DNA from: a virus
Length of the DNA stretch: 27,629 nt
IMG/VR virus record: IMGVR_UViG_3300047369_000307
Location: 1 to 27,629 of that record
Strand: one strand, 5' to 3'
Position 1 is the first letter of the stretch, and every line of letters starts with the position of its first letter. The position numbers and the translations under genes were made by a program. Below the pieces are notes generated by a model. That model made no database searches. It was not told the DNA's origin and saw nothing but the letters and a program-made list of their open reading frames with translations. This document shows, one piece after another, positions 1 to 8,301 of this stretch.

Positions 1-2503
1 CAGACTTGGTTTTAACGATAAGCTCGGCAGAGGCGAGGCTGTTGCTTTCTGACTCAAGAATCTCAATAAAACTCAGGTCAGAATCCGACGGCATGTCATA
101 GTTCAGCTTGATTTGCTGAATGCCGCCGGTAGCTGTGATGTTTTCTGGCAGTGCCGGTGCGGTCTGGTCGCCCTGCAAGTTTATCTCGCCGGTCAGGAAG
201 TCAGATGTCTTGCCGGTGAAGGTGACCGCTCTGATTTGGAACGTGTATTCCTCAAGCTCTTTGATGCCGGTGATTACAGTGCTGTCGCCATAGATAGAAA
301 CAGAGCTAAAGGTTTCAGTCTGGCCTGGGACCGTGTCTGCGACAGTGCCGTAATCTAATTCCAAAGTCTGCGCTGTGGCGATGCTGCCGTAGTTCTCAGT
401 CGCCGTATAAGCGTCTTCAATCAGCCCGTAGTTGAACTCGAAAGTCGAGGACAGTTTGTACTGTAGCTCGTAAAAGCTGACATATGTGGATGCTGTTGGC
501 GCTGTCCACGAAACCCTTATCGCCGGTAACACCGTCCCGTCATTGCCGAGGACAGTCGTTTCCACCAAAACCAAGCTATTCGGCGCGTCCTGCGTTGGCG
601 TATCGTCAACAATGTCTGAGTAGTCTGGGTTGTTTGGCCCCACCGTGGCGACGATGTTGGATGTGTCGTTGTCTGGGTTTCGGTCTGAGCGAACAAAGGG
701 GTCATCACTTCCACCTCCATAAGCTAAAGCACGAACCCAGTAATAGCGGGTGTCGCCTACCGCTAATGGGTCTATGGCGTTGGATGCGTCATGAAAGAAC
801 TGGGTGCCACGAGTCTCGCCAATCAGTTGACTATTAGCCCAAGAAGAATCCGCAGAGGCATAAACCGCGATAGTCTCAAAGAGCTTCGAGTTTGCTGGGT
901 TAGTCCAGTTGAGTTCGATGTTTTTTAGCCCTGCCGTAGCAGATAGGTTCTGAGGATCAGGTACGCCACGGAAGGCTTCTGTGATGACGCCGGTGGCGTT
1001 GACAACACTGTACTCAGCAACAGTCGGGTCAGCGTAGGAGCCAGAGTCATCTTCTAGCAAGGTAAGGTTAACCACCCCGCTCTCTGTGTCACTAAACGAC
1101 CAGCCAGCACAACGAAAGACCTTGTTGCTATAGTTTAGCTCGGCAATTGTTATTTGAACCCTGTCCCCAACGTCCACGCGCAGCCCTGTGAGGTTAGTAG
1201 GGAAGGTCAGCACCTTTTGCTGGTCTGTCATCTGGACTTGCTTGTGCGCGATCCTCTGCGCCATGTAGACGTTGTTCGTGAAAGGCAGTTGTACGTCCCT
1301 TGTTAGAACTTCACCATTATCTCGGTCAACTGCGCTCGTAAGGCCAACCGCTGGCGCTTCGATGCTTTTGTGGTTGTTTGTGGGGTCAACAAAAATCGTG
1401 CGGACTGTATTAAAACGCTGACCGCGCTCCACCGAAGTGTTAATCGATACTGGGCCTGCGAGGTCATCTTCATCGAGGCTCTCTGTGGGCGCTTCATAGA
1501 TACCTGCTCTAATCGTATATATGCCATTTGAATACACTAGGCTGCCATTCATGGCGCTGAGGAGTTTATCTATATTGTTCTGGTGCGTATCAGTTGCATA
1601 GATAACACCGTTAGCAGTGAACCGCTTTTGCGTTGTAGCGGGTACGCTTACCACCACATCACAAGCATCAGCCGCAGTTTCTACCGCAGCCCAATCAATC
1701 TTACTAACTGGAATAGACAGGCCAAACTTCGTATCGGTCAGGTAGTTAGCCACACACAGAGCGGGGTTATCCGACCACTGCTGATAGCTTGCGTTAGTAG
1801 GGTTGGCCCCCGCACTTGTATCGAGGCGGGGGTCGTAGATATCTTTTTTGCCTTTGACCAAAGCCTTGATGTTGTTTGGCTTTTTTCTGTCCCAGATTTC
1901 TTGGGAGCCATCAGTCAACCGCCACCTAGTAGAAAGCGTAGCGATCCCACGGTTTCTGTAATCTGCACCCCAGTTCAATCCGACGAAGGGCTGAAGGAGG
2001 GTGTCATACGTCTGGTCATCAGCGCCTAATCGCCGGTTGATTTGACAGATATTCTGAACCGCGCCACCTTCCTCGTCAGCCACTGGGCCGTAGGTTCCAG
2101 AGGTTACGTTGGTGAAGCTAATCTGCGCGTCAGTGATAACCTCATTGTCGAAGTAGATATCAGTGATATCCTCAACCTCATGCCCCGTTAGCGCGAGAGC
2201 GTGATATAAATCTTTGTTTTCTGTTCCGCTGAGTCCGACAAAGAATATAGGGCCACTCACCAAAGCCTCACCATATACGAGCTTCTGTGGCTCTATGGTT
2301 CCCTTTACGGTTTGCTGTCTAGTTGAATCAGTGTCGCTTTGGAACATCGACAGGTCAGGCATCATGCCGCGCATAGCTAGAACGCCACCGACAACCGTGA
2401 CAGCGCCGATAGCCATAGCTAGCCCGCCGGTAGCTACGCCCAACGTGACCGCCGTCCCGATAGTTGTTAAGCCTGCCCCTATTGCTACGGCTACTGGCGG
2501 CAT
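1..2503 (-). CDS. Tail tip / central fibre protein, lambda J-like (C-terminus cut by window edge)
   Basis: Open without a stop from an ATG at 2503 to the left edge (834 residues present). The N-terminus (residues about 4-44) is a Gly/Ala-rich hydrophobic stretch, followed by a region with the composition of phage tail-tip J proteins. From about residue 508 the chain turns into fibronectin-III-like segments, near 508-600, 640-720 and 785 onward, each opening with a pattern such as PQNLSATAG or PENITATGG followed by a beta-rich stretch. J proteins sit at the tail tip and determine host contact; that role is family knowledge, and receptor binding probably lies in the missing C-terminus. The start lies one base after the stop of the K-like gene, as expected for the K-(I)-J order. 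Family assignment rests on gene order, size and domain style. Confidence 0.8.
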   Translation of the reverse strand, partial: MPPVAVAIGAGLTTIGTAVTLGVATGGLAMAIGAVTVVGGVLAMRGMMPDLSMFQSDTDSTRQQTVKGTIEPQKLVYGEALVSGPIFFVGLSGTENKDLYHALALTGHEVEDITDIYFDNEVITDAQISFTNVTSGTYGPVADEEGGAVQNICQINRRLGADDQTYDTLLQPFVGLNWGADYRNRGIATLSTRWRLTDGSQEIWDRKKPNNIKALVKGKKDIYDPRLDTSAGANPTNASYQQWSDNPALCVANYLTDTKFGLSIPVSKIDWAAVETAADACDVVVSVPATTQKRFTANGVIYATDTHQNNIDKLLSAMNGSLVYSNGIYTIRAGIYEAPTESLDEDDLAGPVSINTSVERGQRFNTVRTIFVDPTNNHKSIEAPAVGLTSAVDRDNGEVLTRDVQLPFTNNVYMAQRIAHKQVQMTDQQKVLTFPTNLTGLRVDVGDRVQITIAELNYSNKVFRCAGWSFSDTESGVVNLTLLEDDSGSYADPTVAEYSVVNATGVITEAFRGVPDPQNLSATAGLKNIELNWTNPANSKLFETIAVYASADSSWANSQLIGETRGTQFFHDASNAIDPLAVGDTRYYWVRALAYGGGSDDPFVRSDRNPDNDTSNIVATVGPNNPDYSDIVDDTPTQDAPNSLVLVETTVLGNDGTVLPAIRVSWTAPTASTYVSFYELQYKLSSTFEFNYGLIEDAYTATENYGSIATAQTLELDYGTVADTVPGQTETFSSVSIYGDSTVITGIKELEEYTFQIRAVTFTGKTSDFLTGEINLQGDQTAPALPENITATGGIQQIKLNYDMPSDSDLSFIEILESESNSLASAELIVKTKS

Positions 2504-2504
2504 T

Positions 2505-2876
2505 TTATACGCTCCATCCTGCTATCAAGTATCGGTCTGGTATTTGAACCATCCCCTTTTGGGTCAGACAAACAATGCGATCTGACAGCTTAACCCCGCA
2601 CACCTGCCCAATCATCGGGATATCAACAATGCAAGGGTCGCCGTCTTTTATGTCAGAACTGACATCACCCAAAATGCTGCCGATAAAATCCACAAGCTCA
2701 CCCTCTCGCCCCACTAAAACTTCAGCCTGCGCCTCTGAATCGTATTTGAACTGCTCAGAGTAATCCTTGCCGGTTAGCTCTTTGACGATGAAAGCCGCGA
2801 ACTGGCAGCAGTCGGCATCGCCATAGCTGAACTCTCGACGCTTCCACTTGCTTAACGCCAAATGCACACGCATCAA
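2505..2876 (-). CDS. Tail assembly protein, NlpC/P60-like (lambda K position; DUF6950-like)
   Basis: 123 residues. The N-terminal half carries the pattern W-x(4)-F-x-YGDADCCQFAA, resembling the catalytic-Cys motif of NlpC/P60-type phage tail peptidases and the DUF6950 group. The C-terminal half has a small beta region ending in GVKLSDRIVCLTQKGMVQIP. I do not see a clear catalytic His in the usual place after the Cys motif (GQVCGVKLSD occupies it), so peptidase activity is uncertain. Such proteins cap the tail tip and may locally degrade the cell wall at infection. It overlaps the upstream gene by 4 bases and ends 1 base before the J-like start. The start could be either of two adjacent Met codons. 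Confidence 0.7.
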   Translation of the reverse strand: MMRVHLALSKWKRREFSYGDADCCQFAAFIVKELTGKDYSEQFKYDSEAQAEVLVGREGELVDFIGSILGDVSSDIKDGDPCIVDIPMIGQVCGVKLSDRIVCLTQKGMVQIPDRYLIAGWSV

Positions 2877-3523
2877 ACACCCTTTGGCATGTTTATGTTC
2901 CCAGCGTCAAATCCACCCGTAAAGGTGCCGGGTCTGACAGTGCCGATAATCGCGCTGGAATCTGCGTCGCCCCACCGCAACTTCGCGCCTTCTATTTCGG
3001 CGAGCAGGCTGAACCCTAGGTCACCAGAAAAGTCTTTTTGCTGCTGCGCGTCAGTGTATTTCAGGTTGGAGGCTTTGTTGAATCGGGCTAACTCAGACTC
3101 TGCTGTTAATGATATGGAATCACCAGATGCTTGCCCAACAGACACGACCATCTGATCCATTGCCCCTTCCCAGACAATCGTGGGGTCAGCAATCAAACCA
3201 TCACTAGAATCCAGAACGCCGAGATAAACTGTCACCGGCTGTAGGTAATAGTCTTCCGTTAGCGCGGCACCACTTATTGTCGGTTCTAAGCCACTGAGCG
3301 TGAGAGTTATCTTGTATGGGCTTATCTCTGCGCCTTCCTCAATCTCGCTTATTTCGCCAAGATCACCGACGCCTAACCAGTCTTGACCGCCCCAAGTATA
3401 GGTGCCGATTGAGTTGTGCAAGTACAAAGTCCCACTAGGAAACTCCAACTTGGCAAACGTAACCAATGCGACATGCTGTGCTGATAACGCATCGAGAACT
3501 GCTGAAGGGAAACCTCTACTCAT
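2873..3523 (-). CDS. Distal tail / tail-tip protein (DUF2163-like N-terminus possible)
   Basis: 216 residues, lying between a 200-residue tail protein and the K-like protein, the slot of lambda L or the GTA DUF2163 gene. The sequence is beta-rich. Residues 25-60 (LEFPSGTLYLHNSIGTYTWGG) and the region around ISPYKITLTLSGLEP resemble phage tail proteins that describe a 'yz' sheet at the tip, as in the phiJL001 gp84/DUF2163 N-terminal family. No Cys cluster typical of lambda L is visible. It probably forms part of the distal tail complex joining tube to tip. The ATG overlaps the upstream stop by 4 bases, implying coupled translation. Structural role is inferred mainly from context. Confidence 0.6.
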   Translation of the reverse strand: MSRGFPSAVLDALSAQHVALVTFAKLEFPSGTLYLHNSIGTYTWGGQDWLGVGDLGEISEIEEGAEISPYKITLTLSGLEPTISGAALTEDYYLQPVTVYLGVLDSSDGLIADPTIVWEGAMDQMVVSVGQASGDSISLTAESELARFNKASNLKYTDAQQQKDFSGDLGFSLLAEIEGAKLRWGDADSSAIIGTVRPGTFTGGFDAGNINMPKGV

Positions 3524-4122
3524 GTTGCTAGAACATCCTGTACTGCTTCAAGTGTAAAATTAGAAACTATACCCAGCTGCGTATCCCAAGATGCTGGGCC
3601 TGCCAACATGAACACGCCTTCCACATCACCCGAATATGTGACAATCCTGTTGTTAACAGGTGAAAACCTCAAAGGGGGAGCTATTGAAAGCGTGACTTGC
3701 CCAGAGACATCGCTGTTGGCGTCAGCGACGACCATATAAAGTTGGCCGTCAAAACTTATGTAATCACCGGCTCTTAAATAATTGTTAACGCTGGCAGTCG
3801 CGCCGTCACAAAGAAGAGTGGTGCCCGATTGACTACCACCGTTGACGCGCAAAGTCCCGCCACCAGCGCCCCTTCTAGTGTACGAGTGATCTTTCAACTC
3901 AAACCTATGCTGCTGCCCGTTCAGCTTAACTAAGAACGCCTGCATCTCGGCTCGCTCATCACCAGTCAGGTTGGAAAACTGCAATGTCGCTTTCCACATA
4001 GAACCTTTGCGGGAGCTAGTTTGGACAGCGTTAGTGAGCGGGGACTGGAATACCCTTGTGTTAGAAACAAGCTCAAACGTGCTACTGGTAGGGGTGATGT
4101 CAGGGAAGGCGAAAGTAGTCAT
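3520..4122 (-). CDS. Distal tail protein (lambda M position), unidentified family
   Basis: 200 residues immediately after the tape measure gene; the ATG at 4122 directly abuts the tape-measure stop. Composition is Ser/Thr/Gly-rich and beta-rich, with a central hairpin-like segment (GGGTLRVNGGSQSGTTLLCDG) and a possible small barrel at residues 100-165. Gene position equals lambda M, or the Dit-like protein of other siphophages, that closes the tube and starts the tip. I recognise no sequence motif that fixes the family. It has no signal peptide or membrane segment and is presumably a virion component. Confidence 0.6.
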   Translation of the reverse strand: MTTFAFPDITPTSSTFELVSNTRVFQSPLTNAVQTSSRKGSMWKATLQFSNLTGDERAEMQAFLVKLNGQQHRFELKDHSYTRRGAGGGTLRVNGGSQSGTTLLCDGATASVNNYLRAGDYISFDGQLYMVVADANSDVSGQVTLSIAPPLRFSPVNNRIVTYSGDVEGVFMLAGPASWDTQLGIVSNFTLEAVQDVLAT

Positions 4123-5817
4123 CTATGCGAATCTCCCGCGCCGCTTCAAGTCTTGGATCTTCATTATAGTCTGCTGGGAAGTCAGTTGCATTGCTGATCT
4201 AATCTTTTGGTCTACATCGGCGCCGGCACCCCTAGCGTCCACGTTGTTAACAACAGTAACGCCCCCGCCCATCCCTTTGTTCGGCACAATAGAGCCTGAC
4301 TGGTTAGGCACAAACATCTCCGGCCCACGCTCCCCAACCATGTAAGGCTGACCAGACTGAACAGGGCCGCCGATAGCCTTGCCGGTTAAACCTTTGGCAA
4401 AAGACATAAAGCCGCCAGTTATCTTGTCGATGATAAACATCTGTATCATCTGCGCGATCATATCCAGCGCCATTTTCTTGAACGCATCTTTCAGCGACAT
4501 CGTGCCCTTGACTACATTCATCAGGCCGTCCGACATGTTCTTCATTGTTGTGCCGGCGATTTTGTCTAGGCTCTTTTGAACAGTCGGCATATCTTTAAGT
4601 AGCTTGTCGAAGCTGTCGTGTAGTCTGTCAGCGATGTTTTTAGCGCCATCGTCAGTTCCAGTTGCCCCTGTCACTGCGGCCGATACGGCAGCTATGTCCT
4701 CTGCTGTTTTTCTGCTAGCCACGCCAAAGGCTTCCATATCAACTACTAGCTGCGCCCCAGGATTTGACTCCTTCAATGTTTCTAAAGCGGTAGTAGTTGC
4801 AGCTATCGCCTCAGGCAAGCCAGCGACCAGTTCCTTGCCGGTTGTGCCTAGCTTCTCCATGCCGAGTAGACCGCCGACCATACTGGCCGCCATCTTGTTG
4901 TACTTTTCTATGAAGAAATCTAAGACGGGTACTAGCTTTTGCCCAAAAGCGTTAGCAAGTTGCAGGACAGCTAACTTGATATGAGTAAACATTATCTGCA
5001 AAAAGTGCAAATTGTTTCTCACAAAACCGAAAGCCCTTATCATCGCGCTCGCTACTTTTTGGCCTATCGCCCCGAAGTCAGACGCATCTAGGGCGGATTG
5101 GCGGAATGCGTTGGCGACAAACGTGATAATCGGCGAGAAAGCTACCGCTAGTTGATTGGTCAGGCCAGTGAATACTGCCTTGAGCCTTGTGATGGCATCG
5201 TTGGCCTCCTCCATCTGCGCTGTATCAGTGCGGGAGAGCGTAACGCCAAAGTGCTCGGCTTCCGCCGTCATAGCCTTTAGCGCCTCAGATCCACCGCCAA
5301 GGGTGTTGACCAGTGCCACACCCTCACTGTCAAACAGCTTCATGGCTATGCGTACTTTGTCAGCCTGACTGTCCAAGCCTTTCATAGCGTCCGCTACGAC
5401 GTTCATTTGCTCATCTAGCGGCAGTCTAGTTATAGATTCGGCATCTATCCCAAGCTCACGGAGTGCTCCTACAGCTTCTCCAGTGCCTTGTGCGGCTTCC
5501 GCAGCGCGTCTGGTGAAACGCTGCATCGCCATGTCCATCGTGCCCGTAGAGACGCCTGTAAGCTCTGCTGCGTGACGTAAGCCCGCAAGGGCTTCTGTAG
5601 TGACGCCTAACTTGTCAGCGGTTTTAGCTAACTGGTCCCCCGCGTCAATTGATGATTTGATTAAGGCACCGAAACCGCCAGCGCCAACTACCCCAACTAG
5701 CGCAGTCTTCAGGTTTAGGACTTTACCGGCGAGGCTCTTGATACCACTAGCAGCTTTTGCGAAGCCCTTTTTAGTCTGGTCTATCGCCTTGATATAGATT
5801 TTGACTTCTTCAGCCAT
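4123..5817 (-). CDS. Tail tape measure protein
   Basis: 564 residues, the longest protein in the tail module. The N-terminus is predicted helical with a Gly/Ala hydrophobic patch (VGVVGAGGFGALI, about residues 41-53). It continues with long amphipathic helices (ALAGLRHAAELTGVS, GLDSQADKVRIAMKLFD) typical of TP901-type tape measures. The C-terminus has the very common tape-measure ending AIGGPVQSGQPYMVGERGPE. Tape measures set tail length and are ejected ahead of DNA. At about 1.5 angstrom per residue, 564 residues would give a tail of roughly 85 nm (inference). The start overlaps the end of the frameshifted chaperone product by 8 bases, the classical T/H arrangement. Confidence 0.92.
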   Translation of the reverse strand: MAEEVKIYIKAIDQTKKGFAKAASGIKSLAGKVLNLKTALVGVVGAGGFGALIKSSIDAGDQLAKTADKLGVTTEALAGLRHAAELTGVSTGTMDMAMQRFTRRAAEAAQGTGEAVGALRELGIDAESITRLPLDEQMNVVADAMKGLDSQADKVRIAMKLFDSEGVALVNTLGGGSEALKAMTAEAEHFGVTLSRTDTAQMEEANDAITRLKAVFTGLTNQLAVAFSPIITFVANAFRQSALDASDFGAIGQKVASAMIRAFGFVRNNLHFLQIMFTHIKLAVLQLANAFGQKLVPVLDFFIEKYNKMAASMVGGLLGMEKLGTTGKELVAGLPEAIAATTTALETLKESNPGAQLVVDMEAFGVASRKTAEDIAAVSAAVTGATGTDDGAKNIADRLHDSFDKLLKDMPTVQKSLDKIAGTTMKNMSDGLMNVVKGTMSLKDAFKKMALDMIAQMIQMFIIDKITGGFMSFAKGLTGKAIGGPVQSGQPYMVGERGPEMFVPNQSGSIVPNKGMGGGVTVVNNVDARGAGADVDQKIRSAMQLTSQQTIMKIQDLKRRGRFA

Positions 5818-6306
5818 CTTCTTGCCTCTCGCTCATTATCTTGAAGTACGCCACCCATTCATAGAACTCAGAGAGGGGCATCTGCTCGGCTTCGCCGATG
5901 CTCATGTGTAGCCGATCCGCCAAGGATATGAGGTTGAACCTCAACGAATCGGCAATCAGTTTTTTTCCAAATCCTCCGTGGATTCGATTTCAGCGAACAT
6001 CTGTTCAGCGATACTGGAAATAACGCCCGTCTCCTCGCCCATCAAATCGTTTTTGTCTTCTGCCGACGTAAACAACCGATTACCATCCTCGTCGCTGGCT
6101 TTCATGACGATCAGGTCAATCATTGCCGCCATCGTCGTGTTTTCCATAAACTTAGGATGCTTCTTTTGGAGTTGGTTGATGTCATAGCAGGTGATCGGGA
6201 AGCAGAACATGGCATAGGGCTGTCCATCAGGATCAGCCCACGCCTCGACCTCTATCCGTCTCGCATTCACTTGTCTTCTGTTTCGTAATTCTTTAGCTAA
6301 ACCCAT
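5810..6306 (-). CDS. Tail assembly chaperone fusion made by -1 frameshift (lambda GT-like)
   Basis: The upstream 116-codon gene ends GAA AAA AAC TGA. A -1 shift on A AAA AAC (5965-5959) opens a further 49 codons, beginning L-I-A-D-S-L-R-F-N, running through LADRLHMSIGEAEQMPLSEF and a YEWVAYFK segment, and stopping at TGA 5812-5810. The extension has the helix style and the M-x(3)-E-F-x-x-W-x-A-Y signature common in siphophage T-like domains. It ends 8 bases inside the tape-measure start. The total is about 165 residues. In lambda, G coats the tape measure while GT recruits tube protein, so the same division is inferred here. The extension has no good start codon of its own, which favours frameshifting. 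Confidence 0.85.
5956..6306 (-). CDS. Tail assembly chaperone, unshifted form (lambda G-like)
   Basis: 116 residues between the tail tube gene and the tape measure gene, the fixed position of the G-type chaperone. The sequence begins MGLAKELRNRRQVNARRIEV and has a central helical region (QKKHPKFMENTTMAAMIDLI). It ends in an acidic tail (ESTEDLEKN) whose last codons form the slippery sequence. The product is cytoplasmic, acts during tail assembly and is absent from the virion in known systems. Family similarity is not obvious by eye; the assignment relies on position, size and the frameshift. Confidence 0.85.
   Translation of the reverse strand: MGLAKELRNRRQVNARRIEVEAWADPDGQPYAMFCFPITCYDINQLQKKHPKFMENTTMAAMIDLIVMKASDEDGNRLFTSAEDKNDLMGEETGVISSIAEQMFAEIESTEDLEKN
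5959..5965 (-). promoter_or_regulatory. Programmed -1 ribosomal frameshift site (A AAA AAC)
   Basis: The minus strand reads A AAA AAC T GA, with the heptamer phased X-XXY-YYZ relative to the upstream reading frame and the zero-frame stop immediately following. The heptamer is one of the most efficient bacterial -1 slippery sequences. The shifted frame stays open for 49 codons with a chaperone-like sequence. No strong stimulatory hairpin was identified by eye just downstream. Confidence 0.85.
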
Positions 6307-6317
6307 TCTAGGATTCC

Positions 6318-6719
6318 TTATGCGGTTGCTTCGGTAATGCCGCCTGAGACTTGAATCTCAAAACTTCCCTCTACCATACCATCAAAGGCCGCCGTGATTT
6401 CTTTGCTGGTTAGGATGCCGCTGCCGCTGTAATACTTCTCGCCAGTACCACTTCCTGTTGGATACAGTTCCCAATCTAGGTCTGCTTTCGTGTCCATCAC
6501 TAGCTGGACTGCGTCTGCATCATCCCAATAAACGTCCATAGAAAGAGAGGCAGTGCTCAACGAGGCAACATAGGTTCGGGCGGTGTCGCCCATAACCGAA
6601 TCCTCGATGGTGTCTGCTGATTCTGAAAGCGTGAAGCTACGGACTTCACCCATAGCAGTGGCACTGCCGCCACTTACCGCCAATTTGACTACGCCGCTTG
6701 AGCCTTTAGTCGTTGCCAT
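6318..6719 (-). CDS. Major tail tube protein
   Basis: 133 residues, located directly before the G/GT chaperone genes. It begins MATTKGSSGVVKLAVSGG, followed by a beta-rich chain with the pattern SFTLSESADTIEDSVMGDTA and the aromatic VYWDDADAVQLVMDTKADLD segment. The run IEDSVMGD...SLSTASLSMDVYWDD resembles small siphophage tube proteins of about 130-150 residues. It is expected to form stacked rings around the tape measure. A ribosome binding site AAGGGG lies 9 bases before the ATG. No C-terminal Ig domain is present. Confidence 0.85.
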   Translation of the reverse strand: MATTKGSSGVVKLAVSGGSATAMGEVRSFTLSESADTIEDSVMGDTARTYVASLSTASLSMDVYWDDADAVQLVMDTKADLDWELYPTGSGTGEKYYSGSGILTSKEITAAFDGMVEGSFEIQVSGGITEATA

Positions 6720-6730
6720 GATTAAACCCC

Positions 6731-7165
6731 TTAGGTTGTTCCACGAGTGTACTGGTACTCAATGCGTACCGTTAAAATCACCCCACCGATGGGGGTAATG
6801 CTGCCGTCGTCGGTTTCTACGCTGACAATCTGTGTGTCAATTGCATAGCCGCCGCGCGATCTGTCTTCGTCTAGCTTTTCCTCTATAGCCTCGACGATGT
6901 TATTCCTTGCTTCGTCCAAGCCCGTCCCTTTGACATAGCAGACAAGTTGGTAATCAATCGTGCCGAACCGCTGGGTCATACTCCCGCCCACGGTTGCATC
7001 TTCCCTGTTTTCGTTCGTGGTTCTGACTAGCACCGCCGGATATTGCGCGTTGCTCAACTTGTCAAAATCAAACGGCTCGCGGGTCACGAACTTGATGTCT
7101 GTTGGTGTTGTCACCGCTTGTAGCGAAGTCACCAGATTGCCTGCTATGTTCTCTCTCGCGCTCAT
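6731..7165 (-). CDS. Tail terminator-like protein
   Basis: 144 residues between the neck protein and the tail tube gene, the lambda U slot. Alpha/beta composition: an N-terminal helix (ENIAGNLVTSLQAV), a beta strand with YPAVLVRT, a second helix rich in Glu/Asp (EARNNIVEAIEEKLDEDRSR), then a final strand pair (GVILTVRIEYQYTRG). That topology fits U/gp17-type proteins that cap the tube and join it to the head. The start overlaps the preceding stop by 4 bases. Assignment is from context and fold style. Confidence 0.72.
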   Translation of the reverse strand: MSARENIAGNLVTSLQAVTTPTDIKFVTREPFDFDKLSNAQYPAVLVRTTNENREDATVGGSMTQRFGTIDYQLVCYVKGTGLDEARNNIVEAIEEKLDEDRSRGGYAIDTQIVSVETDDGSITPIGGVILTVRIEYQYTRGTT

Positions 7166-7596
7166 AGTTGTAACTGCTTCCTGAACACATCAGCCAACAC
7201 CTTTTCTTCCTTCTTGTTGAAACCAAAGAAAGGTCTGATACGGTTGTTAAACGCCGCTTTCTTAGCTTGCGTAGCGTTATCAAAGTACAAGACAGCCTCA
7301 TTAGAGCTAGTGACCGCCGCTTGCATAGATCGCAGCATGTCGCCTTCGTTCTCTAAGTCAACGGGCGTAGTAGGGTAGCCAGCAGCTTCAAGCCATGTTT
7401 TATATTTCTCTGGGTAGCCTGCGAACTTGCCGTTGATACCCATGCCCCTACTGGTGCGCTCGTCAATGATCTCCTTACCTTTTAATGCCGCCCGAGCTAT
7501 ACCTTTGGTCACACCGCGCTTCACATCACGCCTCTGCGCCCTTGTAATCTTCGTGAAGTCTTCAGGGAACGTCTTGACGTCAATCTTGATGCTCAT
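7162..7596 (-). CDS. Neck protein, HK97 gp10 / minor tail Z-like
   Basis: 144 residues, Lys/Arg-rich (KITRAQRRDVKRGVTKGIAR near residues 17-36), with ERTSRGMGINGKFAGYPEKY and a C-terminal helix EEKVLADVFRKQLQL. HK97 gp10-like proteins of this size precede the tail terminator in siphophages and attach tail to head, which is exactly the position here. It overlaps both neighbours by 4 bases. Confidence comes mostly from order, size and the N-terminal basic helix. Confidence 0.68.
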   Translation of the reverse strand: MSIKIDVKTFPEDFTKITRAQRRDVKRGVTKGIARAALKGKEIIDERTSRGMGINGKFAGYPEKYKTWLEAAGYPTTPVDLENEGDMLRSMQAAVTSSNEAVLYFDNATQAKKAAFNNRIRPFFGFNKKEEKVLADVFRKQLQL

Positions 7597-8006
7597 CGTG
7601 TGAGTCGCCCATAAGCGACAATACCTTTCTCATCATCTTCAATGGTGCCGCTGTTGTCATCGTCATACTCAACACCGTCAGCAAACACCGCAACCAACTC
7701 CTCGTTGTAACGCTGCTGATAGAAAGTAATCATGTTGAGGAATCGGTCATCCTGCACCCAGTTAGTTAACTGAGGGAGCGCGTACTTCCACAGAACGAGA
7801 TATGAATTACAGCGTGTCCACTGGGAGTCGGTCAGGTAGGCAGGGTTCATTTCCCCTGGGATCTGCTTCTTATACCACCACTCGTTTCGGATGGTACGGG
7901 TCAAATCTGTTTGAGCTTTCGCGTGCTCGGTCGCAAAAGATGTAATGCCAAAGTCCAGAATGTCAGGGACAAGGGCTACCAGATCGGAGTCTTGAGAAAA
8001 TGCCAT
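7593..8006 (-). CDS. Head-tail connector protein with an EF-hand-type loop
   Basis: 137 residues. Mostly helical, with SDLVALVPDILDFGITSFATEHAKA at the N-terminus (a pattern common in adaptor proteins that bind under the portal), then several Trp residues (NEWWYKK, SQWTRCN, LWKYALPQL, NWVQDDRFL). Near the C-terminus residues 115-126 read DDDNSGTIEDDE, which matches the canonical 12-position EF-hand calcium loop at positions 1, 3, 5, 6, 8 and 12. Position in the operon (after capsid, before neck) supports a connector. Calcium binding is inferred and has not been shown for this family as far as I know. Confidence 0.62.
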   Translation of the reverse strand: MAFSQDSDLVALVPDILDFGITSFATEHAKAQTDLTRTIRNEWWYKKQIPGEMNPAYLTDSQWTRCNSYLVLWKYALPQLTNWVQDDRFLNMITFYQQRYNEELVAVFADGVEYDDDNSGTIEDDEKGIVAYGRLTR

Positions 8007-8015
8007 GTTATGCCC

Positions 8016-8291
8016 CTACCATTTAACCTTATCGGCCCAAAATGCCGCAGACATCTTGCCTTTGGCGATATTCTTGGCGTGTCGCGCTTTGAAGGATCTG
8101 CGCTTTGCCTTGTCTGCTTCGCTTTCACCCTTCCTTGGCGGTTTAGTGTCAGCGCCCTGCGCCCCAAAACGAATTAAACGAACCTTGTCGCCTTCCTTTG
8201 CCAATACTGCATGGCTTTTCTCTGGGTGCTTGGGTGTGCGCTTGGGTTTGTTGTAACCCTCGAACCGCTCGCCTCGGTAAGTTATAGCCAA
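8016..8291 (-). CDS. Small basic protein (DUF6321/DUF5872-like), TTG start
   Basis: 91 residues from a TTG at 8291-8289 preceded by a strong ribosome site (GGAGG, 6 bases upstream). The frame is open upstream to an ATG at 8348, but that region is occupied by a terminator hairpin, so the TTG start is preferred. The protein starts MAITYRGERFEGYNKPKR and has KSHAVLAKEGDKVRLIRFG and the C-terminal block SFKARHAKNIAKGKMSAAFW, a motif I associate with small phage proteins of the DUF5872/DUF6321 type. The function is unknown to me. High Lys/Arg content suggests nucleic-acid or capsid contact. Confidence 0.72.
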   Translation of the reverse strand: MAITYRGERFEGYNKPKRTPKHPEKSHAVLAKEGDKVRLIRFGAQGADTKPPRKGESEADKAKRRSFKARHAKNIAKGKMSAAFWADKVKW

Positions 8292-8301
8292 TAGAACCTC
8301 C

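Noticed and set aside
1303-2029. Plus-strand and alternative-frame ORFs over the tail-tip region
   Set aside because: They are antisense or out-of-frame to a long continuous minus-strand frame with tail-tip character and have no ribosome sites.
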